Counted from the stretch's first letter, positions 53,673-62,488 are shown. The stretch is DNA of 64,000 bases from JAMLHN01 sp035708745 (GCA_035708745.1 DASTFJ010000158.1:91535-155534); one strand, 5' to 3'. Notes: a model not told the origin generated them from the sequence alone. Numbers and translations: made by a program.

Positions 53673-53690
53673 ACCGCACGCCCATTTGGC

Positions 53691-53756
53691 GCGTTGTTGC
53701 AGACTGCCGTGTCTGCCGTGGGCTCACGACTGCGGGCGCAGAGGTCTGCAACAACG
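53691..53756 (+). ncRNA. Structured leader element between ahcY and metK (candidate cis-regulatory RNA)
   Basis: A perfect 13-bp stem closes the element: CGTTGTTGCAGAC (53692-53704) with GTCTGCAACAACG (53744-53756). The interior can form two small hairpins, CGTG/CACG (53717-53728) and CTGC/GCAG (53730-53741), a three-way junction. The 5' arm GCAGAC (53699-53704) can alternatively pair with an internal GTCTGC (53711-53716), which breaks the long stem. No poly-T tail follows, so it is not a simple intrinsic terminator. The metK start is 38 bases further on. It does not match an SAM or SAH riboswitch that I can recall. Confidence 0.55.
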
Positions 53757-53794
53757 ACACCGAATGAGTTCGCTGAGAGAAGAAAGACGACACC

Positions 53795-54982
53795 ATGAGC
53801 GAATCGACCTTCTTTACATCGGAATCGGTCACCGAGGGACATCCCGACAAGCTCTGCGATCAGATCTCGGATGCCGTGCTCGATGCCGTTCTGACCGACG
53901 ATCCCTATAGCCGGGTCGCCTGTGAAGCCGCGGCGACGACCGGTCTGATCATGGTCTTTGGGGAGATCACCACCAGCACCTATGTCGAAATCCCGGAGCT
54001 GGTGCGCAATGTCATCCGGGACATCGGCTACACCGATTCGTCACACGGCTTCGATTGCGCGACCTGCGGTGTCATGGTTTCGCTGAAAGCGCAAAGCTCC
54101 GAGATCGCCGGTGGCGTCGGTTCGGCGCTGGAAGTCCGCGACAAGTCGGTCGCCGGCGACAAATACGACCAGATCGGCGCCGGCGACCAGGGAATGATGA
54201 TCGGGTATGCCTCGAACGAGACACCCGAGCTCATGCCGTTGCCGATCGCGCTCTCGCATCGCATTGCCCGCGAGCTCTCGGTCGCGCGCAAGAGCGAAAT
54301 CCTCCCCTGGCTGCTGCCAGATGGCAAGAGCCAGGTGACCGTCGAATACGAAAATGGTAAGCCGATTCGGGTCGACACGGTGGTCGTCTCCACCCAGCAC
54401 CAACCCTTCGTCAACAACGAAGAGATCAAAGAAGGCGTGCTCGATGTCGTCATTGGCAAGTCGGTCCCGGGAGAGCTGCTCGACAAAAAGACGAAATACT
54501 TCGTCAACCCCAGCGGCCGCTTCACCCTCGGCGGTCCGATCGCCGATGCCGGTCTAACCGGGCGCAAGATCATCGTCGACACCTATGGCGGCATGGCCCG
54601 GCATGGTGGGGGCGCCTTCTCGGGCAAAGACGCGACCAAGGTCGACCGCTCCGGCGCCTACGCCGCGCGGTATGTGGCCAAAAACTTCGTCGCGGCCGGG
54701 CTGGCCGAACAATTCGAGATTCAGATCTCGTATGCCATCGGTGTCGCGAGCCCGGTTTCGATCATGGTCGAAACCAATGGGACCGGAGTCGTCTCCGATG
54801 ACAAGCTGACCCAGCTTGTGCGCGAATACTTCGACCTGCGGCCAGCGGCCATCATCGATACGCTCGATCTGCGCCGCCCGATTTACCGGCAGACCGCCGC
54901 GTACGGCCACTTCGGCCGACCCGATCTCGACCTTCCCTGGGAAAAAACCGACAAGGCTGAGGCCCTCAAAGCCGCAGTCTGA
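53795..54982 (+). CDS. metK: S-adenosylmethionine synthetase
   Basis: Makes S-adenosylmethionine from methionine and ATP. N-terminal ESVTEGHPDKLCDQISDAVLD, the adenosine-binding GAGDQGMMIGYA and the phosphate-binding GGGAFSGKDATKVDRSGAY are all present. 395 residues. It is the third gene of the SAM-cycle cluster and is separated from ahcY by a structured leader. A purine-rich ribosome site (GAGAGAAGAAAG) lies about 8-20 bases upstream of the ATG. Confidence 0.97.
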   Translation: MSESTFFTSESVTEGHPDKLCDQISDAVLDAVLTDDPYSRVACEAAATTGLIMVFGEITTSTYVEIPELVRNVIRDIGYTDSSHGFDCATCGVMVSLKAQSSEIAGGVGSALEVRDKSVAGDKYDQIGAGDQGMMIGYASNETPELMPLPIALSHRIARELSVARKSEILPWLLPDGKSQVTVEYENGKPIRVDTVVVSTQHQPFVNNEEIKEGVLDVVIGKSVPGELLDKKTKYFVNPSGRFTLGGPIADAGLTGRKIIVDTYGGMARHGGGAFSGKDATKVDRSGAYAARYVAKNFVAAGLAEQFEIQISYAIGVASPVSIMVETNGTGVVSDDKLTQLVREYFDLRPAAIIDTLDLRRPIYRQTAAYGHFGRPDLDLPWEKTDKAEALKAAV

Positions 54983-55009
54983 TTCGCTATCCACCAACCG
55001 AGGGAACGC

Positions 55010-55037
55010 AAAACGGGGCGCCCAGGCGCCCCGTTTT
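55010..55037. terminator. Bidirectional terminator between metK and greA
   Basis: AAAACGGGGCGCC (55010-55022) and GGCGCCCCGTTTT (55025-55037) are perfectly complementary; the innermost pairs open to make the loop. The A run and T run on either side make it work for both converging genes. Confidence 0.92.
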
Positions 55038-55071
55038 CGATTCCTGATTCTGATTCTCCGGCCTCCGAACG

Positions 55072-55539
55072 CTACTCGACCCGCAGAATCTTCACGGTCG
55101 TCGAGCCGGCCGGAGTCGGCACCTTGGCGGTTTGTCCTGGGCGCTTGCCCAGCAACGCGGCCCCAATTGGCGAAACATTGGAAATCTTGCCTTCCGTCGG
55201 CTTCGATTCGATCGCGCCGACGATGGTGTATTGCTCCTCTTCTCCGTCGAAGTCAATGGTGACAGTCGAGCCGAGCCCGACCGCGCCTTTCGTCGTGGGA
55301 AGATCATCGACGATGACAGCATTGCGGAAGAGCGCGTCCAGATCGGCGATGCGGCGCTCGTTCATCATCTGATCATGCCGGGCAGCGTCGTACGCGGAGT
55401 TCTCCCGTAAGTCGCCGTGCGAGCGAGCCTCGGCCACGATCTCGGCGATCTCCGGTCTCCGTACATTCTTAAGCTCTTCGAGCTCGGCTTTCAGCCGTTC
55501 GAGACCTTCGCGGGTAACAGGAACAGGATCAGATTGCAT
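55072..55539 (-). CDS. greA: Transcription elongation factor GreA
   Basis: 155 residues. Stimulates transcript cleavage in backtracked RNA polymerase. The coiled-coil N-terminal domain ends in the catalytic acidic tip LRENSAYDAARHDQ (D-L-R-E-N), and the C-terminal FKBP-like domain has GSTVTIDFDGEEEQYTIVG and ISNVSPIGAALLGK. I chose ATG 55539 with GAGGTG six bases upstream; GTG 55548 sits inside that ribosome site. Confidence 0.95.
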   Translation of the reverse strand: MQSDPVPVTREGLERLKAELEELKNVRRPEIAEIVAEARSHGDLRENSAYDAARHDQMMNERRIADLDALFRNAVIVDDLPTTKGAVGLGSTVTIDFDGEEEQYTIVGAIESKPTEGKISNVSPIGAALLGKRPGQTAKVPTPAGSTTVKILRVE

Positions 55540-55587
55540 CTGACTCACCTCTGAGTTAAAAAAATCGAATTGGGACGAGCGCGGGGC

Positions 55588-56046
55588 TTACTCGACTTCG
55601 AGCGTGCACTCGATCTCGACGGGAATCCCCGTCGGCAACGAGACGAAACCAACCGCGGAGCGGGAACCATACCCTGCTTCGCCAAAGACCTCGACGAACA
55701 AATCGGAGCAGCCGTTAATCACTTTTGGCTGATCTTCGAAATCCGGCGTTGCATTGACCATCCCAAGCAGCTTCACCAGCCGCTTGACGCGATCGAGATC
55801 GCCCAGCGCATCCTGCGCAGTTGCCAGGATGCTGAGTCCCACCGACCGGGCCGCGGCATATCCCTCCTCGACGGTCATGTCGGCGCCGAGCTTGCCCTTG
55901 CGAATCTCGGGTCCCGGGCCTGTCCCGGAAATGAAAAGCAAATTGCCCGTCTGCACATAGCGTACATAGGTTGCCACCGGACGCGCCGGTTCGGGCAGCA
56001 CAATACCGAGTTCCTGTAATCGAGCGGAAACACTCACAGTGTTCAT
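55588..56046 (-). CDS. RidA/YjgF-family protein
   Basis: 152 residues with the RidA fold: VRYVQTGNLLFISGTGP, MTVEEGYAAARSVGLSILATAQDALGDLDRV (in part) and the PVEIECTLEVE end. RidA enzymes hydrolyse reactive enamine/imine intermediates from PLP enzymes, which fits the adjacent aminotransferase. The canonical arginine for carboxylate binding in the final motif (S-x-R-x-A) is present in GYGSRSAVGF, but its downstream EIECTLE differs from RidA proper, so it may belong to another Rid subgroup. Confidence 0.87.
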   Translation of the reverse strand: MNTVSVSARLQELGIVLPEPARPVATYVRYVQTGNLLFISGTGPGPEIRKGKLGADMTVEEGYAAARSVGLSILATAQDALGDLDRVKRLVKLLGMVNATPDFEDQPKVINGCSDLFVEVFGEAGYGSRSAVGFVSLPTGIPVEIECTLEVE

Positions 56047-56070
56047 ACCCCTTTCGTCGAAATCTGAACG

Positions 56071-57264
56071 TCAGCGCCAGCCGAGCGCGTCGCCGACCCG
56101 CTGAATTGCATCTTCCAGCAGTTCGTCCGCGGTGGCGAACGAAACGCGGAAATGACCTTCGCCCGCCTGCCCGAAGGCGATGCCCGGGGTCACAGCCACC
56201 CGCGCCTCCTGCAAAAGCTTCGCGCCCAGATCGACCGAGCTCATCCCGGTCTCACGCGCATCCGGGAAGGCGTAGAACGCGCCCTCTGGCAATGGGCATC
56301 GCATGCCTTTGACCTTGTTCAAACCGTTGGTCACCATGTGACGTCGCCGGTCCCACGCCTGCACCATCTGCCCGACGGACTCCTGCGGACCCAAGAGCGC
56401 TTGTACCGCGGCGGCCTGCACGAACGAGGTTGCCTGGGACACGGAGTGACTCTGCACCTTGCCCATCTCGTCGATGAACGCTCGCGGTCCGGCCACATAT
56501 CCGAGCCGCCATCCGGTCATCGCATAGGCCTTGGAAAGACCGTTGAACGTCAGCGTCCGGTCCCACATTCCCGGAAACGCGGCGATGCTGTAGTGCTGCC
56601 GGCCGCCATAGATGATCTTTTCGTACATCTCGTCGGTATAGACGAGAATGTCGTGCTCGATCGCGAAATCGCAAATCGCCTGAATCTCGTCGAGCGTCAG
56701 CACGCGCCCGGTCGGGTTCGACGGAGAGTTGACCATCAGACCGCGCGTGCCGGGAGTGACTGCCGCTTCGAGCAGCTCACGCGTCACCCGAAAGTTGGTA
56801 TCCGGATCGAGCGAGACGGGAACTACGCGGCCACCAGCGATCTCGACCATCGAGGCGTAGGACACCCAGGCTGGCTCCAGCAGCATCACGTCGACGCCTT
56901 CTTCGACCGTCGCCAGCATCGCAGCGAACAGCGCCTGCTTCCCGCCCGGCGTGACCATGATCTCACCGGGGTCGTACTCGAGACGATTGTCGTCCAGCAA
57001 TTTCTTGACCAGCGCCTTCTTGAGCGCCGGTGTGCCGTTGCTGGCTACATAGTGGGTGTCCCCGGCGTTCATGGCCTCGGTGGCAGCCAGGCGAATGTTC
57101 TCGGGCGTAATGAAATCGGGATCGCCGCCGCCGAGATCGATGACATCGATTCCCTGCGCCTTCAGCTCGCGCGCCTTATTGGAGACGGCGACCGTTGGCG
57201 AAGGCGAGGCGGATTTGACCCGCGCGGCTAAAAAGTCGGCGACCTCCCGTGGTTTCGTTTGCAC
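56071..57264 (-). CDS. Pyridoxal-phosphate class I aminotransferase
   Basis: 397 residues, fold type I, similar to aspartate/aromatic aminotransferases of the AspB group. PLP lysine in FNGLSKAYAMTGWRLGY, substrate arginine in FRVSFA, the nucleotide-phosphate region TPGGKQALFAAMLA and NSPSNPTGRVL are visible. GTG 57264 has GAGGAG six bases upstream, so I trimmed the frame open to 57342. It precedes the RidA-like gene by 24 bases; the two likely form one transcript. Confidence 0.9.
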   Translation of the reverse strand: MQTKPREVADFLAARVKSASPSPTVAVSNKARELKAQGIDVIDLGGGDPDFITPENIRLAATEAMNAGDTHYVASNGTPALKKALVKKLLDDNRLEYDPGEIMVTPGGKQALFAAMLATVEEGVDVMLLEPAWVSYASMVEIAGGRVVPVSLDPDTNFRVTRELLEAAVTPGTRGLMVNSPSNPTGRVLTLDEIQAICDFAIEHDILVYTDEMYEKIIYGGRQHYSIAAFPGMWDRTLTFNGLSKAYAMTGWRLGYVAGPRAFIDEMGKVQSHSVSQATSFVQAAAVQALLGPQESVGQMVQAWDRRRHMVTNGLNKVKGMRCPLPEGAFYAFPDARETGMSSVDLGAKLLQEARVAVTPGIAFGQAGEGHFRVSFATADELLEDAIQRVGDALGWR

Positions 57265-57533
57265 CCGATGCTCCTCGAACGACACTCGCGAACATTCCTG
57301 ACGGCAAGTATCCCGCCTCTCCCAACCAGTGTCGAGAGACAATCCGAACGATCGATGGCGAACGCTGTTTCGTTGCCGTGTTCAGACGCGCGATCCCCGA
57401 TCCTGTAACTGATTTGACAAGGTTTCGTTAGTTGGATACGATGCGGTAAGACGTCTGACACACTACTCAACTGTGCAGTTTTCCGCTCGCGGAGACCACT
57501 TGGGTCGACAGTCCCCACAACGGGTTGCCAACG
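57265..57533. other. Divergent intergenic region
   Basis: 269 bases between the aminotransferase and Ldh-family genes. Apart from the promoter at 57414-57442 I see nothing that I can name. Confidence 0.5.
57414..57442 (+). promoter_or_regulatory. Promoter of the Ldh-ABC transporter operon
   Basis: TTGACA (57414-57419) is a perfect -35, with TACGAT (57437-57442) 17 bp downstream. Transcription would start near 57449, giving an ~85-base leader. Confidence 0.75.
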
Positions 57534-58571
57534 ATGCCTGTAGTCGATCATCAACAACTCCGGCCGTTCGGCACGTCGGTTTTCGAAGCGGTCGGAACGC
57601 CGTGCGATATTGCGGCGTTCGTCGCGGACTCGCTGGTGGATGCCAATCTGGCCGGCCACGATTCGCACGGCGTCCTCCGGCTTCCCGGCTACTGCGGTTC
57701 TCTTCGGGCCGGCGACATCATCCCCGACGCACGATGTGCGTTGCTGCAGCGCGACCGGTCGACCGCGATCGTCGATGGTTCGCTCGGCTGGGGCCAACCC
57801 GCCATGCATCTTGCCGCCCGAACTGTTATCGACCTCGCGCGAGAGTGTGGGCTCGGTGCGGTGGCAGTGCGCAACTGCTATCACGTCGGGCGCGTCTCTC
57901 CCTATGTCGAAACGGTCGCGCGCGCCGGCATGATCGGTATCGCCATGTCGAACGCTGGCCCTGGCGTCGCACCGTTCGGTTCGCGCCAGCGAGTGCTTGG
58001 AACAAATCCATTCGCATGGTCGATGCCGATTGGCGCGGACGACGACGTGCTCACCTTCGATATCGCGACCGCGGCGATCGCCGAGGGCAAGCTGCGCGTC
58101 GCGCGTGCCCAAGGCAAACGCGTCGGCGCCGACATGCTGGTCGATGCGAACGGCCAACCAACCGACGATCCGGACGACTTTTTCGAGGGCGGAGCCATTC
58201 TTCCATTCGGAGGACACAAGGGCAACGGCATCAGCATTCTGGCGCAAATGCTTGGACGCGCACTCGCCGGCATGGATACGACCGGGTTCGATGGTCCGCG
58301 CGGCGCGAACGGCCCCGTTATTCTCGCAATCGACCCAACCTGCTTCACCACCCCTGCGGAATTTCGCTCCGAAGTCGCAGCCCAGGCAGCGCTGATCGCG
58401 CACTCCACGCCCGCCGAGGGCTTTTCCGAGGTGCTGCTGCCTGGTGAGATCGAGCGCCGGACAGCCAACGAGCGCCGCGTACATGGCATTCCGATTCCCG
58501 CTACGACTTGGGCCGAGCTGACCCAGCTGGCCGATTCGCTTGGCATTGCCATGATCGAGGAAGGAGCGTGA
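57534..58571 (+). CDS. Ldh-family (malate/L-lactate/ureidoglycolate) NAD(P)-dependent dehydrogenase
   Basis: 345 residues of the unusual Ldh_2 family, which oxidises 2-hydroxy acids such as malate, sulfolactate or ureidoglycolate. Motifs are DANLAGHDSHGVLRLPGY near the N-terminus (histidine base in GHDSHG), VAVRNCYHVGRVSPYV, PFAWSMPIG and FGGHKGNGISILAQML. TTG 57525 is an alternative start. The gene opens an operon with a peptide-type ABC importer, so the substrate may be imported, but which acid is unknown. Confidence 0.87.
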   Translation: MPVVDHQQLRPFGTSVFEAVGTPCDIAAFVADSLVDANLAGHDSHGVLRLPGYCGSLRAGDIIPDARCALLQRDRSTAIVDGSLGWGQPAMHLAARTVIDLARECGLGAVAVRNCYHVGRVSPYVETVARAGMIGIAMSNAGPGVAPFGSRQRVLGTNPFAWSMPIGADDDVLTFDIATAAIAEGKLRVARAQGKRVGADMLVDANGQPTDDPDDFFEGGAILPFGGHKGNGISILAQMLGRALAGMDTTGFDGPRGANGPVILAIDPTCFTTPAEFRSEVAAQAALIAHSTPAEGFSEVLLPGEIERRTANERRVHGIPIPATTWAELTQLADSLGIAMIEEGA

Positions 58572-58648
58572 TCGTTCGACGAAGATATGGACTCGATTCG
58601 ACACTCGAGAAGTACCCGTAGCCATTCAACGGTGAGGAGCACGATCGA

Positions 58649-60310
58649 ATGACCCGATCACCTGAGACGAACGGATTGACCTTCAACCGCCGATCGCTGA
58701 TGAAGTCATCGGCTGGGGTGGCCGCCGCGGCTGCAATCGGCGGGAGCGCTGCATCCAGCATCGCCCTTCGTTCGGTGGGCGCCCAGGACAGCAGCACCCC
58801 ACTGCAGATCGGACGCGAAACTGAGTTCGCGCCGATCTTCGTGCCGTACCACGCCTCCACCGGCACCCAGACCCAGATTTTCGACCTGATCTACAGCCGT
58901 CTCCTGAAGGTGCAGGACGACCTCACGTTCCAGCCCGATCTGGCCGAATCGTGGGAAGTGTCCGAGGATGCGACTACCTATACCTTCAAGATTCGAACCG
59001 GTGTCACCTGGACCGATGGCGAACCGCTCACCGTCGACGACATCATCTTCACCTATAAGCTGGCGCTGACCCCCGAGACCGGTGCCCTGCAGGCAGGCAA
59101 ACTCAAACAGATCACCGGAGCGTCTGACTTCTACGACAAGAAGGCCGACGATGTCACCGGTCTCGAGCGAGTCGATGACAACACGCTGAAAATCACCCTG
59201 GACAAGCCGAATGTCGCGTTCCTGACCGGCACCGCGGGTTCGAGCTCGTTGATCTGGGTTATTCCGCAACATATCTATCAGGATGTCGATCCGGCGAACA
59301 TCGACCAGGCGCCCGTCAGCCAATCGCCGACGGTCGGCACCGGCGCGTATCAGTTCGTCGAATACGTGCCCGATCAGTACGTCTCATTCAAAGCCAACCC
59401 GAACTACCACCTCGGCGCACCGAAGATCGAGCAGGTCTTCCTGCGGCTGGCCGAGCCTGCCACCCAGCTTGCCCAGCTCGAGAGTGGTGAGCTGCACATG
59501 ATGAGCCGCATGGCCGCCAAGGAAGCCGACCGGCTTTCGACCAGCGATATCATCGATATCGTCAACACCCCGGGTATCGGGGTCTTCCAGACCGCCGTCA
59601 ATAACGAACGCTTCCCGGACAAGCGCCTGCGTCAGGCCATGATGTATGGCTCCGACCGCAAGGCGCTCCTGCAAGCGGTACTGCTCGGGCAAGGCGAGAT
59701 CGTGAACAGCACGATTATCGGACCCGACTGGGCGGTCTTCGACGACCTGAATACCTACGAGTTCGACCCGGACAAGGCGAAGTCTCTGGTCGAGGAGTCC
59801 GGATTCGACACCTCGCAATCCATCGGACTGACGTGGTCGAAGGGATACCAACCGGTGGAGCTTGCCGCCCCAGTTTTCCAGCAGCAGATGTCCGACATCG
59901 GGTTGAAGATCGATCTCGTCCCGCTCGAAACGGCCGCCTACGTCGATGCGGTCGTCAACGATCCAGACTTCGATATGGCCTGGTTCGGCGGCGGCTCCTA
60001 TCGAATCGACCCGGACGTCTCGTCGGGCTACTACATGACGGTCAACTGGACTCCGAATGGCGGCAACACCACCCACTACTCGAACGAGGAGCTCGATCAG
60101 CTCTTCATCGATGGCCGTGGCACCACCGACATCCCCACGCGCACCGACATCTACCATCAGGTCGCCAAAATCCTGAACGAGGATGTTCCCACCCTCTTCT
60201 GGTGGTCAGACAACCAGATCTTCGGCATCAACAAGAAACTGCAAGGCGTCAAGCCTGGGCCGAATCAATACATCTGGTGGAATATCCAGGAGTGGAGCTT
60301 CGCCGAATAG
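58649..60310 (+). CDS. ABC transporter substrate-binding protein, family 5, Tat-type signal
   Basis: 553 residues, an extracellular solute-binding protein of the oligopeptide/dipeptide/nickel class. A Tat-like leader FNRRSLMKSS and hydrophobic AGVAAAAAIGG precede a cleavage near VGAQD (~46). The family region PDLAESWEVSEDATTYTFKIRTGVTW (in part) and DKRLRQAMMYGSDRKALLQAVL are clear. No lipobox cysteine was found, so retention at the cell surface is not explained. Ligand could be peptides or other small solutes. Confidence 0.9.
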   Translation: MTRSPETNGLTFNRRSLMKSSAGVAAAAAIGGSAASSIALRSVGAQDSSTPLQIGRETEFAPIFVPYHASTGTQTQIFDLIYSRLLKVQDDLTFQPDLAESWEVSEDATTYTFKIRTGVTWTDGEPLTVDDIIFTYKLALTPETGALQAGKLKQITGASDFYDKKADDVTGLERVDDNTLKITLDKPNVAFLTGTAGSSSLIWVIPQHIYQDVDPANIDQAPVSQSPTVGTGAYQFVEYVPDQYVSFKANPNYHLGAPKIEQVFLRLAEPATQLAQLESGELHMMSRMAAKEADRLSTSDIIDIVNTPGIGVFQTAVNNERFPDKRLRQAMMYGSDRKALLQAVLLGQGEIVNSTIIGPDWAVFDDLNTYEFDPDKAKSLVEESGFDTSQSIGLTWSKGYQPVELAAPVFQQQMSDIGLKIDLVPLETAAYVDAVVNDPDFDMAWFGGGSYRIDPDVSSGYYMTVNWTPNGGNTTHYSNEELDQLFIDGRGTTDIPTRTDIYHQVAKILNEDVPTLFWWSDNQIFGINKKLQGVKPGPNQYIWWNIQEWSFAE

Positions 60311-60317
60311 CTTTCTC

Positions 60318-60354
60318 AACGGGTGCCGCCGGGGTTTCCCTGGCGGCACCCGTT
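60318..60354 (+). promoter_or_regulatory. Intercistronic hairpin between binding-protein and permease genes
   Basis: AACGGGTGCCGCC (60318-60330) and GGCGGCACCCGTT (60342-60354) form a perfect 13-bp stem, with no T tract. Such hairpins commonly protect the abundant binding-protein mRNA and reduce permease expression. Confidence 0.75.
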
Positions 60355-60388
60355 CGCATCGTTCGCAGCCACAGCAAATGGAACCTCG

Positions 60389-61351
60389 ATGGGTCGGTAT
60401 TTTCTACGGCGCCTCGTCATCTCGGTGCCAGTGCTCCTGTTCGTGACGCTGATCGCCTTCACGCTGGTCAATCTGGCGCCAGGCGATCCCGTCACGTCCA
60501 TGATCAATCCCGCCACTCGCGCCGAGCTCGGGCCGGATTGGGTCAAGGAGCGTCAGGCGGCGCTTGGCCTGGACAAGCCGATCGTGTACCGCTACGGCAT
60601 CTGGATCAAGGAAGTCCTGCGCGGCAATCTGGGCTATTCCCTGATCGGCGGTCAATCCGTTTCCGGACAAGTCGGCGCGCGCATCGGTCCAACGATGCTG
60701 CTCATGGCGTCCGCGATCATTCTCGGTACGCTGATCGGAATTCCACTCGGCATGTATTCGGCACTTCGACCGAACTCGTGGCCGGACTACCTCTTGACGA
60801 TATTTGGATTCCTGGCGATTTCGACGCCGATCTTTTTCCTGGGTTTGGCGATGATGTACATCTTCGCCGTGCACCTGCAGTGGTTGCCGACCTCAGGCAT
60901 GCGCACCCTCGGTAAGCCAAAATCTGTCGGCGATTTGATCCAACACATGATCATGCCGGTCACCGCGCTGGCAATGATCCATATTCCGCTCGTGATGCGC
61001 TATACCCGCGCGTCGATGATCGAAGCCCTGCGGCAGGATTTCGTCACCACGGCTCGCGCAAAAGGATTGCGCGAGCAATGGGTCATCGTGCGGCACGCCT
61101 TTCGCAACGCGTTGATTCCGCTCATCACCATCATTGGCTTGAGCTTGCCAGAGATGCTCAGCGGCGCGGTCATCACGGAAACGATCTTCCAATGGCCCGG
61201 CATGGGGTTGCTGGCTCTGCGGGCCGTGAACGCTCGCGACTATCCGCTTGTGCTCGGCGTCATTCTGGTGACGGCCTTCATGGTGCTCATCAGCAACCTC
61301 ATCAGCGATCTCTGCTACGGCATCGCCGATCCCAGGATTCGATTCAAATGA
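60389..61351 (+). CDS. ABC transporter permease, DppB-like
   Basis: 320 residues with six hydrophobic segments and the binding-protein-dependent transport signature (EALRQDFVTTARAKGLREQW). The family N-terminus MGRYFLRRLVISVPVLLFV and the stretch LAPGDPVTSM are recognisable. ATG 60389 is chosen; the upstream open frame to 60323 runs through the intercistronic hairpin. It overlaps the second permease by four bases (ATGA). Confidence 0.92.
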   Translation: MGRYFLRRLVISVPVLLFVTLIAFTLVNLAPGDPVTSMINPATRAELGPDWVKERQAALGLDKPIVYRYGIWIKEVLRGNLGYSLIGGQSVSGQVGARIGPTMLLMASAIILGTLIGIPLGMYSALRPNSWPDYLLTIFGFLAISTPIFFLGLAMMYIFAVHLQWLPTSGMRTLGKPKSVGDLIQHMIMPVTALAMIHIPLVMRYTRASMIEALRQDFVTTARAKGLREQWVIVRHAFRNALIPLITIIGLSLPEMLSGAVITETIFQWPGMGLLALRAVNARDYPLVLGVILVTAFMVLISNLISDLCYGIADPRIRFK

Positions 61352-62253
61352 GCGATCAGGTCCTGGTAGAGACGCCGCCACAGGTCTGGACGAACCGAAC
61401 CTTCGCCGGCCGCGGCTATCCACGGATGCGGGCATTCATGCGGCACCGGCTGGCGCTTGCCGGCTTCATCGTTGTGCTCGCATTGGCGCTCATCGCGATT
61501 TTCGCTCCTGTGCTCGCTCCCTACGATCCAAATGCAGTCGATCTCTTTGCAACGGCACAGGGTCCCAGCAGAGCCCATTTGCTCGGAACCGACGACATTG
61601 GCCGGGATGTCCTGAGCCGGGTGATCTACGGCGCCCGGGTGTCGCTCTCCGTCGGGTTGGTTTCGGTGACGATCTACGTCGCCATCGGCATGGTGCTCGG
61701 CAGCATCTCTGGCTATTTCGGTGGATGGATCGATTCGACCATCCAGCGTTTCACCGATGCCGTTATGTGCTTCCCAAGCCTGATCATCATCATCGCGGCG
61801 GTCGCCATCATCGGTCCCAGCATTTACAACGTCATGATCGTCATCGGCCTGCTGACCTGGCCCGGTATCTGCCGCCTCGTCCGTGGCCAGATTCTGCAAT
61901 TGCGCGAACGGGAATTCGTCGAGGCGGCGCGGGCGCTCGGAGCGTCACCCACCCGCGTGATCTTCGCCCATTTGCTGCCGAACACCATTGCACCGATCAC
62001 GGTCGCAGCGACCTTTGGCGTCGCCGCCGCGATCCTGACCGAAGCGGGCCTCTCGTTTCTTGGGCTCGGAGTGCAACCGCCGACTCCGAGCTGGGGGAAT
62101 ATGATCAACACCGCCCAATCGGCCGCGGTTCTCCAAAACATGCCCTGGCTGTGGATCCCGGCCGGCGTGATGATTGCCCTGGCCGTGCTGAGTATCAATT
62201 TTGTCGGCGATGGTCTGCGCGATGCCCTCGACCCCCGCTCCGCGCATCGCTAG
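61348..62253 (+). CDS. ABC transporter permease, DppC-like
   Basis: 301 residues, N-terminal OppC_N segment (RGYPRMRAFMRHRLALAGF), LLGTDDIGRDVLSRVIYGARVSL, and the EAA loop EFVEAARALGASPTRVIFAHLLPN. ATG 61348 overlaps the previous stop. There is no ATP-binding subunit downstream, so this operon relies on ATPases encoded elsewhere or lacks them. Confidence 0.92.
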   Translation: MSDQVLVETPPQVWTNRTFAGRGYPRMRAFMRHRLALAGFIVVLALALIAIFAPVLAPYDPNAVDLFATAQGPSRAHLLGTDDIGRDVLSRVIYGARVSLSVGLVSVTIYVAIGMVLGSISGYFGGWIDSTIQRFTDAVMCFPSLIIIIAAVAIIGPSIYNVMIVIGLLTWPGICRLVRGQILQLREREFVEAARALGASPTRVIFAHLLPNTIAPITVAATFGVAAAILTEAGLSFLGLGVQPPTPSWGNMINTAQSAAVLQNMPWLWIPAGVMIALAVLSINFVGDGLRDALDPRSAHR

Positions 62254-62347
62254 AGTAGTCTCGAAAGAAGAGCCCGCGCCTCGCGAACGGCCGTCCCACT
62301 TTCGAAGGGGCTTGCTCTGTCCTCCCGAGCGGCACGCCGTTCTTTTC

Positions 62348-62370
62348 GTCATCCCGACCGGAGTGGAGCG
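62348..62370 (+). repeat. Variant of the GTCATCC-type intergenic repeat
   Basis: GTCATCCCGACCGGAGTGG (start 62348) is a diverged copy of the TGTCATCCTGA element at 45101 and 46228. Confidence 0.5.
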
Positions 62371-62408
62371 TACGCCTTGCGCAGAATTTATTGCTTTTGT
62401 GAAAAGCT

Positions 62409-62434
62409 GGGCGGTTCGGTTTGCCGAACCGCCC
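62409..62434. terminator. Hairpin after the ABC transporter operon
   Basis: GGGCGGTTCGG (62409-62419), loop TTTG, CCGAACCGCCC (62424-62434): a perfect 11-bp stem. There is no plus-strand T tract; the A-rich flank upstream would give Ts on the minus strand. Confidence 0.5.
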
Positions 62435-62474
62435 GCCCGGGCGACGGCGTTCTGTGGATTTTCCAGCTTCGGGC

Positions 62475-62480
62475 TATAAT
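62475..62480 (+). promoter_or_regulatory. -10 element of the rpsF-ssb-rpsR promoter
   Basis: A perfect TATAAT at 62475-62480, about 115 bases before the chosen rpsF start. No strong -35 is seen at 16-18 bp upstream (CTGTGG). Confidence 0.55.
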
Positions 62481-62488
62481 CTTCTGTC

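Noticed and set aside
53691..53756. Simple intrinsic terminator of ahcY
   Set aside because: The stem is long but is followed by ACACCGAATG and not a T tract, and the loop is 39 bases with internal structure.
57228..58625. 465-codon minus-strand open frame
   Set aside because: Antisense to the Ldh-family gene, which has all its family motifs.
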